DNA of 64,000 nt from Clostridiales bacterium oral taxon 876 str. F0540 (GTDB lineage: Bacteria > Bacillota > Clostridia > Clostridiales > Clostridiaceae). Positions 14,898-23,675 of the stretch are shown here, in pieces. The DNA lies in the NCBI GenBank assembly GCA_000466585.1, contig KE993482.1, forward strand, positions 1-64,000. The letters are read 5' to 3'. Under the pieces are notes generated by a model. It was given only the letters and a program-made list of their open reading frames with translations, was not told where the DNA came from and did no database searches. Positions within the stretch are counted from its first letter, which is position 1. Every line of letters starts with the position of its first letter. The translations under genes and the position numbers were made by a program.

Positions 14898-16082
14898 ATG
14901 AGCTCCAAAAAAACAGTTGTGATTGGGGTTTGTGGTGGTATTGCTGCGTATAAGGCGTTAGATGTTGTTAGCAGGCTAAAAAAAGCAGATCATGATGTAC
15001 ATGTTATAATGACTAAGAGTGCGTCGCAGTTTGTTACACCATTAAGTTTTCAATCACTAAGTCAAAATATGGTTATAAGTGATATGTTTGCTGAACCAAA
15101 AGCGTGGGAGATACAGCATATTTCTTTAGCTAAAAAAGCTGATATAATGGTTGTTGTTCCTGCAACAGCTAATATTATAGGAAAAGTTGCCTGTGGAATT
15201 GCAGACGATATGCTTTCTACAACTATAATGGCTACAAAAGCACCCGTTGTTTTTGTTCCTGCAATGAATACAAATATGTATTGTAATCCAATCGTTCAGG
15301 ATAATATTAGCAAACTAATTAAGTTTGGTTATAAATTTATTAAACCGCAGAGTGGAAGACTTGCTTGCGGTGATGATGGCGAAGGTAAATTAGCCGATTC
15401 TGAATATATTGCAAGCTATATTATAAGTGAGTTGTATGATAAGAAGGATCTTAAAAATAAGAAGGTATTAGTAACTGCTGGGCCGACTATAGCGCCTATT
15501 GACCCAGTTAGGTTTATAACAAATAGGTCTACTGGCAAAATGGGATATTCTATAGCGGAAGAAGCACGTGATAGAGGAGCTGAGGTTGTTTTAATTTCAG
15601 GACCAACTTCCTTAAAACCACCTTTTGGAGTTAAGCTTATCAATGTTAAAACAAATCAGGAAATGTATGATAATGTTTTGCAGCAGTTTGAAGACAGTAA
15701 CATTGTTGTTATGTCGGCTGCAGTGGCTGATTATAAACCTTCACAATATTCAAACACTAAGATAAAGAAAAAAGAAAATAATTTATCTTTAGGTTTAGAA
15801 AAAGATAATGATATATTAAAAGAGGTAGGAAAGCTAAAAAAAGACCAAATATTAGTTGGATTCGCTGCTGAAAGCAATGATCTTATTACTAATGCGCAAT
15901 CAAAATTAGTAAATAAAAACTTAGACTACATAGTGGCAAATGATATACTAAGTAATGATACGGGTTTTGCTTCTGATGATAATAAAGTCATAATAATGAG
16001 TAAGACAGGAGAAAAAAGCCAACTAGATAAAATGCATAAAAAAAGTGTAGCTAGGGAACTTTTTAATTTAATTATTAGATAA
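14898..16082 (+). CDS. coaBC: Bifunctional CoaBC (phosphopantothenoylcysteine synthetase/decarboxylase)
   Basis: This 394-aa fusion enzyme makes 4'-phosphopantetheine. The N-terminal FMN-dependent decarboxylase (CoaC, about 1-180) has GGIAAYKA, the catalytic histidine in IQHISLAKKADIM, the PAMN motif and a mobile-loop cysteine in RLACGDDGEG. The C-terminal synthetase (CoaB, about 190-394) begins VLVTAGPT.APIDPVRFITN.STGKMG and includes SAAVADYKP and VGFAAES. It is the last gene of the yicC operon, ahead of a terminator. Confidence 0.96.
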   Translation: MSSKKTVVIGVCGGIAAYKALDVVSRLKKADHDVHVIMTKSASQFVTPLSFQSLSQNMVISDMFAEPKAWEIQHISLAKKADIMVVVPATANIIGKVACGIADDMLSTTIMATKAPVVFVPAMNTNMYCNPIVQDNISKLIKFGYKFIKPQSGRLACGDDGEGKLADSEYIASYIISELYDKKDLKNKKVLVTAGPTIAPIDPVRFITNRSTGKMGYSIAEEARDRGAEVVLISGPTSLKPPFGVKLINVKTNQEMYDNVLQQFEDSNIVVMSAAVADYKPSQYSNTKIKKKENNLSLGLEKDNDILKEVGKLKKDQILVGFAAESNDLITNAQSKLVNKNLDYIVANDILSNDTGFASDDNKVIIMSKTGEKSQLDKMHKKSVARELFNLIIR

Positions 16083-16091
16083 TACATGGTT

Positions 16092-16136
16092 AGGGGCGAA
16101 CCTGGTAATTTTATTTTCAGGATTAACCCCTTTTTA
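16092..16136 (+). terminator. Terminator after coaBC
   Basis: AGGGG (16092-16096) pairs with CCCCT (16127-16131), with an inner CCTG/CAGG stem, followed by a T-run. Confidence 0.65.
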
Positions 16137-16164
16137 ATTTAAATAATCTCAAAAGGGTGATTTA

Positions 16165-18366
16165 GTGTTTAAGTATGCAGGTATTATTGTCAATAACAGC
16201 TCATTGCAAGTAGATAGAATTTTTACATATTCCATTCCTTATAACTTAAGAGATACGTTAAAGGTTGGTTTTATTGTGAAGGTCCCATTTGGTTTAGGCA
16301 ATAAGAAGATAGACGGTTTTGTTGTCGAGCTTTATGAAGATGGTATGGATGGAACAAAAACAAAAGACATATTAGGAATAAGTTACGATTTTTCTTTTTT
16401 AAGGGAAGAAGATATAAAACTTATTAAATTTATGAGGGAAAGATATCTATGTACTTATCTTGAGGCTATAAAAGCTATTCTTCCTCCAGGTGTGACTAAA
16501 GGGATTCAGAGGAAGACCAGCCAGCTTATTTTTGCTGGAAAGGATTTAGATGGAAAATATAACAAAGAACCTTATATATCTATTTACAATACCGTGCTAA
16601 ACAATAATGGTAGGTATAATAAGAATGAACTAGCTAATAAATTTGACTTATCACTGTCATCTATAAACACACTGCTCAAGTATAATTATTTAAATTATGA
16701 AACAGTGTTTATCAATAGATTTGATCAAAGAAAATTCAATGAATATTCACAAAAGGTATTAAATAATGAGCAAAAAAATATATTGGATAAAATAAAAAAT
16801 TCCAATAAAAATACTTTTTTAATTCATGGAGTTACCGGAAGCGGCAAAACTGAAGTTTATATGCATCTTGTAAGTGAAATGATTAAAAATAATAAGGATT
16901 CTATAATTTTAGTTCCTGAAATTTCACTTACTCCGCAAATGGTAGAAAGATTTAAGGGACGTTTTGGTGAAAATATTGCTGTTTTTCACAGCAGACTTTC
17001 AGAAGGTGAACGATATGATGAATGGATAAGGGTAAAAGAACAGAGGGTAAAAGTAGCTATAGGAGCAAGGTCTGCTGTTTTTCTGCCTTTTAATAATCTA
17101 GGTTTAATTGTAATAGATGAGGAACATGAGTCTAGTTATAAGTCTGACAGCGACCCTAAATATACTGCATTCGAAGTTGCTGAATATAGATGCACCGAGA
17201 GAAACAGTATACTTATACTAGGATCTGCTACACCTTCAATTGATACATACTATAAGGCTAAAATTAATAAAATGGAACTATTAAGTTTAAAAGGTCGTGC
17301 AGATAATGCTGTGCTTCCAACTATTAATCTGGTTGATATGAGAGAAGAGTTAATAGATAATAACAAGTCTATATTTAGCAAAGCTTTATACGAAGAAATT
17401 GAGAAAACATTAAACAATAAAGAACAAATAATTCTGTTTCTAAATAGAAGGGGATACTCACCTTTTGTTTCTTGCAGGAAATGTGGGTACGTATTTAAGT
17501 GTCCAAATTGCGATATATCATTAACGTACCATAATGAGAGTAACTCATTAGAATGTCACTATTGCGGTATTAAGCGAAGAGCAACTAATATCTGTCCTAG
17601 ATGTAAAAGCAAATATGTAAAATACTTTGGTATTGGAACTGAAAAAATTGAGCAAGAAATTAAGAGATACTTTCCAAAGGCCAGAACTTTAAGAATGGAT
17701 TTTGATACTACTAGAGGTAAACATTCCTATGAGGAGATATATAGGTCATTTAAGAATAATGAAGCTGATATATTAGTAGGAACTCAAATGATAGCAAAAG
17801 GGTTGGATTTTAAAAATGTCACTTTAGTTGGAGTAATAGCTGCGGATCTATCTTTAAATTTACCGGACTACAGATCAGGAGAAAGAACTTTTCAGCTGAT
17901 AACTCAGGTGGCCGGCAGGGCCGGAAGAGGTGAAAAACCAGGAAAGGTTATAGTGCAGACATACAATCCTGATAACTACAGTATTATTTATTCCTTAACC
18001 AATAATTATGAAGGTTTCTACAATGATGAAATAGTTATAAGGCATGATATGAACTATCCGCCTTTTTCAAAAATATTTTTAATAAATATGAGCAGTAAAA
18101 AAGAAGATATATTAATAAAAAATATACAAAATATTGGCGTATTATTAAAACAAATTTTACACGATAATGATAAAATAGATATGCTGGGTCCATGCCCTTG
18201 TTCAATATCTAAAATTAATGAGTATTACAGATGGCAAATACTGCTAAAGGGTCATATTGATTATGTTTTAGCAGATAAAATAAAAAAAACTATTTATGAT
18301 TCCCTTAAACAAGTTTATAATGAAATACGTGTAAATTTGGATATTAATCCAACAAGTTTATTATAA
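16165..18366 (+). CDS. priA: Primosomal helicase PriA
   Basis: PriA reloads the replisome at stalled forks. The 733-aa protein has the N-terminal 3'-DNA-binding domain, Walker A GVTGSGKTE (near 227-235), the DEEH-box IDEEHESSYKSD, GSATPS, and the eight-cysteine zinc region (CRKCGYVFKCPNC ... CHYCGIKRRATNICPRC) between the helicase lobes. The GTG start at 16165 has SD AAGGGTGA. It opens a long gene run with def, fmt, rsmB and rlmN, an arrangement seen across Firmicutes. Confidence 0.97.
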   Translation: MFKYAGIIVNNSSLQVDRIFTYSIPYNLRDTLKVGFIVKVPFGLGNKKIDGFVVELYEDGMDGTKTKDILGISYDFSFLREEDIKLIKFMRERYLCTYLEAIKAILPPGVTKGIQRKTSQLIFAGKDLDGKYNKEPYISIYNTVLNNNGRYNKNELANKFDLSLSSINTLLKYNYLNYETVFINRFDQRKFNEYSQKVLNNEQKNILDKIKNSNKNTFLIHGVTGSGKTEVYMHLVSEMIKNNKDSIILVPEISLTPQMVERFKGRFGENIAVFHSRLSEGERYDEWIRVKEQRVKVAIGARSAVFLPFNNLGLIVIDEEHESSYKSDSDPKYTAFEVAEYRCTERNSILILGSATPSIDTYYKAKINKMELLSLKGRADNAVLPTINLVDMREELIDNNKSIFSKALYEEIEKTLNNKEQIILFLNRRGYSPFVSCRKCGYVFKCPNCDISLTYHNESNSLECHYCGIKRRATNICPRCKSKYVKYFGIGTEKIEQEIKRYFPKARTLRMDFDTTRGKHSYEEIYRSFKNNEADILVGTQMIAKGLDFKNVTLVGVIAADLSLNLPDYRSGERTFQLITQVAGRAGRGEKPGKVIVQTYNPDNYSIIYSLTNNYEGFYNDEIVIRHDMNYPPFSKIFLINMSSKKEDILIKNIQNIGVLLKQILHDNDKIDMLGPCPCSISKINEYYRWQILLKGHIDYVLADKIKKTIYDSLKQVYNEIRVNLDINPTSLL

Positions 18367-18389
18367 AAAATTGGAGGTATAATTATATT

Positions 18390-18839
18390 ATGGCTATAAG
18401 GAATATTAGAACTATAGGAGATGAAATATTAAGAAAGAAATGTAAAAGAGTTGAACTGATTAATGACAGAATTTTAACTCTTATTAAAGACATGATAGAA
18501 ACAATGTATTCAGCAGATGGTGTTGGTTTAGCAGCTCCACAGGTTGGCATACTAAAAAGAATTGCAGTAGTTGATGTCGGTGACGGACCTTTAGTCGTAA
18601 TCAATCCTGAAATTATTGAGACTGAAGGAAGCTATGAAGATGAGGAAGGCTGTTTAAGTATTCCCGGAGAACAGGGAAAGGTTATAAGACCGGAAAGAAT
18701 AAAAGTAAAAGCTTTAAATGAAAAAGGAGAAGAGGTGATTATTGAAGGGGAAGGACTTTTATGCAGAGCTTTATGCCATGAGATTGATCATCTTGATGGT
18801 GTATTATTTATAGATAAACTTATAGAAGGTGAAAAGTAA
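18390..18839 (+). CDS. def: Peptide deformylase
   Basis: Def removes the N-formyl group from nascent proteins. The 149-aa protein has all three signature motifs: GVGLAAPQVG, EEGCLSIPG (metal-binding Cys) and HEIDHLDG (two metal-binding His and the catalytic Glu). The nearest strong SD, GGAGG (18372-18376), is 13 nt before ATG 18390, longer than usual, and no better start lies in between. Pairing with fmt immediately downstream is conserved. Confidence 0.96.
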   Translation: MAIRNIRTIGDEILRKKCKRVELINDRILTLIKDMIETMYSADGVGLAAPQVGILKRIAVVDVGDGPLVVINPEIIETEGSYEDEEGCLSIPGEQGKVIRPERIKVKALNEKGEEVIIEGEGLLCRALCHEIDHLDGVLFIDKLIEGEK

Positions 18840-18840
18840 G

Positions 18841-19770
18841 ATGAAGATTGTTTTTATGGGGACTCCGGAATTTGCAGTACCTTCATTAAAAAAGCTTATC
18901 GAACATCATGAGGTTCTTGCAGTATTTACACAGCCGGATAGACCAAAAGGACGAGGAAATAAATTAACTATGTCGGCTGTAAAAACAGAAGCTTTAAAAA
19001 ATAATATTTCAGTATATCAGCCTGTTAAGATTAAAAATGACAATGAATCAATTGAATTATTAAAAAAATTAGAACCTGATTTTATTATAGTTGTTGCTTT
19101 TGGTCAGATACTTCCTAAGGCAATACTTGATATACCTAAGTATGGGTGTATAAATTTACATGCTTCTCTTTTACCTAAATACAGGGGAGCAGCACCAATA
19201 AATTGGGCAATAATCAATGGAGAAACTAAAACAGGAAATACCACAATGCTTATGGATGTTGGACTTGATACCGGCGATATGCTTTTGAAAAACGAAATTG
19301 AGATTTCAGGTAATCTAACTGCGGGTGAGCTTCATGATATGTTAATGTTGAGCGGTGCAGATTTGTTGATTAATACTATAGAAAAGCTGTCAAAAAATGA
19401 GATTATACCAACCAAACAAGATGATAGCTGCAGCTCATATGCTTCAATGCTTTCAAAGGATTTAGGAAGAATTAATTGGAAATTGGAAAGCAAGCAGATT
19501 AAAAATTTAGTCAGAGGGTTAAATCCTTGGCCAATAGCCTATACTGAATATAAAGGTAAAACTATGAAGATTTTTGATGCAGATATAATAAATTCAAAAT
19601 CCAGCAGTTTACCTGGTTGCATAAATAATGTAACAAAGAATGGTATAGAAGTATCTACCGGAAACGGAGTGCTTCTTTTAAGAAAAATACAGTTTCCAGG
19701 TGGAAAACCTTTAAGTGTAGAGGAGTTTATTAAGGGTAACACTATAGAAACAGGAGTAATTCTTGGATAA
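18841..19770 (+). CDS. fmt: Methionyl-tRNA formyltransferase
   Basis: Fmt formylates initiator Met-tRNA using 10-formyl-THF. The hydrolase-like core begins MKIVFMGTPEFAVP and contains HASLLPKYRGAAPINWAI (catalytic N-H-D region) and MDVGLDTGDM; a C-terminal OB-like domain follows. The 309-aa product starts at ATG 18841, one base after the def stop, with AGAAGGTGA as SD; a GTG at 18829 inside def is in frame but lies within that SD. Confidence 0.96.
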   Translation: MKIVFMGTPEFAVPSLKKLIEHHEVLAVFTQPDRPKGRGNKLTMSAVKTEALKNNISVYQPVKIKNDNESIELLKKLEPDFIIVVAFGQILPKAILDIPKYGCINLHASLLPKYRGAAPINWAIINGETKTGNTTMLMDVGLDTGDMLLKNEIEISGNLTAGELHDMLMLSGADLLINTIEKLSKNEIIPTKQDDSCSSYASMLSKDLGRINWKLESKQIKNLVRGLNPWPIAYTEYKGKTMKIFDADIINSKSSSLPGCINNVTKNGIEVSTGNGVLLLRKIQFPGGKPLSVEEFIKGNTIETGVILG

Positions 19771-19842
19771 AGCTAAGGATACAATTATTATGTAGTTTTA
19801 TTATAAATTGATAGATCATTTAGACTGAAAGGAGGAATATTT

Positions 19843-20523
19843 GTGTTCTTTGACAGCAGTTTTATTATACTTGTACCTGCATTAGTAATATCTTTTTTTG
19901 CTCAACTTAAAATAAATTCTACTTTCGATAAATACTCAAAGATTAACAGTATCAATGGATACACAGGATCACAAGTTGCGCGAATGTTACTGGATTATAA
20001 TGGACTTTATGACATACCGGTTGAAATAATTAGTGGTAAACTTTCAGATCATTATGATCCTGCGAATAAAGTGATGAGGCTTTCAGAAGATGTATTCTAC
20101 GGTACTTCTGTTGCTTCAATAGGAGTAGCAGCTCACGAAACAGGCCATGCAATACAGCACAAAGAAAATTATGCTCCTTTGACTTTAAGAAATACTATTG
20201 TCCCGGTTGTTAACTTAAGTTCAAACTTATCCTGGATACTATTTATAATTGGAATATTCCTAGGATGGGCCGGACTTATAAGAATAGGAATAATATTGTT
20301 TACCGCAGTAGTTATATTTCAGCTCATTACCTTGCCTGTAGAATTTAATGCTTCTAAAAGAGCGTTAAATATATTAAAAAGCAAGTCGATTCTCTATGAA
20401 GATGAGATCGCCGGTGCAAGATCAGTTTTAAGTGCAGCAGCTATGACCTATGTTGCAGCAGCATTAATGGCGATTTCACAGCTTTTAAGGTTAATATTAA
20501 TAAGCAACAGAAGTAGAGATTAA
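19843..20523 (+). CDS. YugP-type membrane zinc metallopeptidase
   Basis: This 226-aa protein has an N-terminal membrane segment, the zinc motif AAHETGHAIQH (HExxH), two hydrophobic spans (about 120-165) and a C-terminal hydrophobic helix. It belongs to the YugP neutral zinc metallopeptidase family (DUF2268/Zn_peptidase_2-like), whose substrates are unknown. It starts at GTG 19843 behind AAAGGAGGA and sits between fmt and rsmB, a common clostridial location. Confidence 0.85.
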   Translation: MFFDSSFIILVPALVISFFAQLKINSTFDKYSKINSINGYTGSQVARMLLDYNGLYDIPVEIISGKLSDHYDPANKVMRLSEDVFYGTSVASIGVAAHETGHAIQHKENYAPLTLRNTIVPVVNLSSNLSWILFIIGIFLGWAGLIRIGIILFTAVVIFQLITLPVEFNASKRALNILKSKSILYEDEIAGARSVLSAAAMTYVAAALMAISQLLRLILISNRSRD

Positions 20524-20544
20524 ATTTAAATGAATTGAGGTTTA

Positions 20545-21876
20545 ATGATGAACTATACAAGGAAGCTATCTGTGGATATTCTTGATAATATAATAAATAA
20601 AGGCGCATATTCAAATATAGCAATTAATACTGAACTTAATAAGGCAAAGCTTGACGATAGAGATAAAGGACTTTTAACTGAAATTGTCTATGGTACACTT
20701 AAATATAAGTACACCATAGACAATATATTAGCACTTTTTTTAAAAAACGGTATATCTAAGATTGATGGATACGTACTTAATATACTGAGGGTTTCTATAT
20801 ATCAAATCAAATATCTTAGTAAAGTACCAGATTTTGCTGTAGTCAATGAAGCAGTCGAAATAACTAAAAGATATAAATCAATTTCAGCATCTAAACTGGT
20901 AAATGGAGTTTTAAGGAATTATCTTAGAAATAAAGATAGTTTAAATGTTATTTTTAAAAGTAAAATTGATGAATTATGCTTCAATTATTCCTTTGAGCCA
21001 TGGATGGTAAGCCTATTCATAAAACAATATGGTCTTGAAAATACAGAAAAAATCCTAATTGGATTAAATACCACACCGGATGTTACTATCAGAGTAAACT
21101 GCTTGAAAACCACCTATGAGGAGGCTTATGAAGTACTAAGTTCCGCAGGATATACTATAGAAGACGGCAATGTGTGCCCTGAAGCAATACGAATCATTAA
21201 AGGGAAAAACATTGAACAAAATCCGTTATTTAAAGAAGGAATGTCAACTGTTCAAGACGAAAGTGCAATGCTTGTAGCTCCATCTATGGATATAGAACCT
21301 GAATTAACCGTTTTAGATCTCTGCAGTGCTCCCGGTGGAAAGGCAACTCATATTTCTGAACTAATGAACAATACTGGTAAAGTATACGCCTTTGATGTTC
21401 ATAAAGATAAGTTGTCATTAATTAAAAAAAATGCGGATAGATTAGGAATTAATAATATTGAATGCAGCGTTTTGGATGCAACCGTCTGTGAGGATAAGTT
21501 TGTTGATTTTGCTGATAGAGTTTTAATTGATGTTCCTTGCTCCGGTCTTGGTATTATAAGAAAAAAACCTGAGATAAAATGGACAAAAAATAAAGATCAG
21601 CTTAAAGATATAGTAAGTATACAAAAGAAGATTATGAGCAATGCTTCTAAATATATAAAACCTGGCGGAATACTAATGTATTCAACATGTACTTTAAATA
21701 AAGAAGAAAATGAAGAAAATGTTAAATGGTTTTTGAAAAAATTCAGTAATTTTATATTGGAACCTTTATACTTTGGTGGTGCTGATAATTTAGTGTATGA
21801 TGAAATGGGAGTAACAATTTTACCTAACAGATCAATGGACGGCTTTTTTATTGCAAAATTCAGAAGATTACAGTAG
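20545..21876 (+). CDS. rsmB: 16S rRNA m5C967 methyltransferase RsmB
   Basis: This 443-aa protein joins an N-terminal NusB-like RNA-binding domain (about 1-140) to a SAM-dependent m5C methyltransferase. Motif I is DLCSAPGGKATH, the general PCSGLG motif carries one active cysteine, and the nucleophile lies in YSTCTLNKEENE. It methylates C967 (E. coli numbering) of 16S rRNA. Two adjacent ATGs (20545, 20548) are possible; GAGG (20537-20540) suits the second slightly better. rlmN follows after 8 nt. Confidence 0.95.
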   Translation: MMNYTRKLSVDILDNIINKGAYSNIAINTELNKAKLDDRDKGLLTEIVYGTLKYKYTIDNILALFLKNGISKIDGYVLNILRVSIYQIKYLSKVPDFAVVNEAVEITKRYKSISASKLVNGVLRNYLRNKDSLNVIFKSKIDELCFNYSFEPWMVSLFIKQYGLENTEKILIGLNTTPDVTIRVNCLKTTYEEAYEVLSSAGYTIEDGNVCPEAIRIIKGKNIEQNPLFKEGMSTVQDESAMLVAPSMDIEPELTVLDLCSAPGGKATHISELMNNTGKVYAFDVHKDKLSLIKKNADRLGINNIECSVLDATVCEDKFVDFADRVLIDVPCSGLGIIRKKPEIKWTKNKDQLKDIVSIQKKIMSNASKYIKPGGILMYSTCTLNKEENEENVKWFLKKFSNFILEPLYFGGADNLVYDEMGVTILPNRSMDGFFIAKFRRLQ

Positions 21877-21884
21877 GTGTTTTT

Positions 21885-22931
21885 ATGGTAAATATTCTTG
21901 ATTTAACTTTGGACGAATTAAAAGATTGGATGAAAAATAACGGCGAAAGCTCTTTTAGAGCAAAGCAAATTATGGATTGGTTATATAAGGGGATATGGAA
22001 CTTTGACGATATGAAAAACATTCCCTCTACCCTTAGAGAAAAGTTAAAGGATGCTTTTTACTTGTCAATACCTGAAGTTTTAAATATGCTGGTGTCAGAA
22101 AAAGATGGAACAAGTAAGTTTTTGCTAAGATATAGTGATGGAAATATTATAGAAAGCGTTGTTATGAAATATAAACATGGAAACTCCATTTGTGTTTCTA
22201 CTCAGGTAGGTTGTAAAATGGGATGCAAATTTTGCGCATCAACTCTGGAAGGTGTTGTTAGAAATTTAAGCTCTGGAGAAATTTTATCTCAAATTTTAGT
22301 TTGCCAAAACTGTGTTGGCGAAAGAATTTCAAATGTTGTCCTTATGGGAAGTGGTGAACCGTTAGACAACTATGAAAATGTTATAAAATTTATTAAGCTT
22401 GCAAATGCGGATTATGGTTTAAATATTGGTCAAAGACATATTACACTGTCAACCTGCGGCTTGGTTCCTAAGATATATGAGCTGGCAGATTTGGATATGC
22501 AGATAACTCTTGCAATTTCTCTGCATGCTTCAAATGATGAACTAAGAAAGTCAACTATGCCTGTTGCTTACAAGTATTCAGTGAAAGAGCTTATTGATGC
22601 ATGTAAATATTATACAAAAAAAACAAATAGAAGAGTAACTTTTGAATACGCTTTAATTAATAATACAAATGATAGTATTGATAATGCTAGAGAACTTGCT
22701 GAGTTAGTAAAAAATATTTTATGTCATGTTAATTTAATACCTATAAATGAAATTACTGAAAAGTCTTATAAAAAATCCTCTTTAAGAAATGTTGAAAACT
22801 TTTATAATACCTTAGTTAACTATGGAATAGAGACAACGATAAGAAAAGAGATGGGGTCAGATATAAATGCAGCCTGTGGACAATTAAGAAGAAGTTTTAT
22901 TAATAAAACAAAAAATAAAGATGAGGTGTAG
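21885..22931 (+). CDS. rlmN: Dual-specificity RNA m2A methyltransferase RlmN
   Basis: RlmN is a radical SAM enzyme that methylates C2 of A2503 in 23S rRNA and A37 of some tRNAs. The 348-aa protein has the cluster cysteines C110, C114, C117 in GCKMGCKFC, GSGEPLDN, and the C-terminal active cysteine C331 in AACGQLR; the second catalytic cysteine is expected earlier, at LDLTLDELKDW-linked helix contacts. It lies between rsmB and prpC with 3-8 nt gaps, so it is part of one operon. Confidence 0.96.
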   Translation: MVNILDLTLDELKDWMKNNGESSFRAKQIMDWLYKGIWNFDDMKNIPSTLREKLKDAFYLSIPEVLNMLVSEKDGTSKFLLRYSDGNIIESVVMKYKHGNSICVSTQVGCKMGCKFCASTLEGVVRNLSSGEILSQILVCQNCVGERISNVVLMGSGEPLDNYENVIKFIKLANADYGLNIGQRHITLSTCGLVPKIYELADLDMQITLAISLHASNDELRKSTMPVAYKYSVKELIDACKYYTKKTNRRVTFEYALINNTNDSIDNARELAELVKNILCHVNLIPINEITEKSYKKSSLRNVENFYNTLVNYGIETTIRKEMGSDINAACGQLRRSFINKTKNKDEV

Positions 22932-22934
22932 GTA

Positions 22935-23675
22935 ATGGTGGGGTTGATGTCAGACATTGGCAACATAAGAAAGCTCAACGAAGATAGCATGGGGTATCAT
23001 GAGGATAGTATTAAGAAGGTATATATAGTGGCTGATGGCATGGGAGGGCATAATGCTGGAGAAATAGCAAGTAAAATTGCTGTAGAAAAAGTAATAGAAT
23101 ATTTAAATTCTTTACAAAGCATTGAAGATGCGCAAGAAGCCATAAAGAGTGCAATTGAATTTTCAAATAAGCAAATATATGAGTTCTCGCAAAGTAATGC
23201 TGTTCTTAATGGTATGGGAACTACTATAACAGCTTGCCTTCTCGTTGAGAATAAAATGGTTGTAGCAAATGTAGGCGATAGTAGATGTTATATTATCAGC
23301 AAGGATAGGCTTGTCCAAGTTACAAAAGATCATTCTCTTGTTCAGCAGCTTGTGGATAATGGTTCTATAACTGCTGAGGAAGCAGCAGCTCATCCTAATA
23401 AGAATATTATAACTCGTTCTTTGGGTACGGCTCCTGTAGTAGATGTAGATACTTATGTACTTGATCTACAGCATATTAATAAGGTGCTTTTATGTACCGA
23501 TGGGTTATCTAATTCTTTGACTGAAGATGAAATCTATAATATTGTTATCGAAAATACAAATCAGGATGCTTGCAATAAATTAATAGAAATAAGCAAGCAA
23601 AATGGCGGAAGAGATAACATAACGGTTATTATATTCGAAGGAGAGTGTAAGAATGATAGGAACTTTATTAGGTAA
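22935..23675 (+). CDS. prpC: PP2C-family Ser/Thr phosphatase (PrpC/Stp)
   Basis: This 246-aa soluble phosphatase counteracts the PASTA kinase encoded next. PP2C metal-binding motifs are all present: DIGNIRKLNEDS, VADGMGGHNAGE, VGDSRCY, LLCTDGLSNSL and GGRDNITVI. Its 3' end overlaps prkC by 23 nt, indicating tight coupling of the kinase-phosphatase pair that governs envelope growth, translation and, in spore-formers, germination signalling. Confidence 0.95.
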   Translation: MVGLMSDIGNIRKLNEDSMGYHEDSIKKVYIVADGMGGHNAGEIASKIAVEKVIEYLNSLQSIEDAQEAIKSAIEFSNKQIYEFSQSNAVLNGMGTTITACLLVENKMVVANVGDSRCYIISKDRLVQVTKDHSLVQQLVDNGSITAEEAAAHPNKNIITRSLGTAPVVDVDTYVLDLQHINKVLLCTDGLSNSLTEDEIYNIVIENTNQDACNKLIEISKQNGGRDNITVIIFEGECKNDRNFIR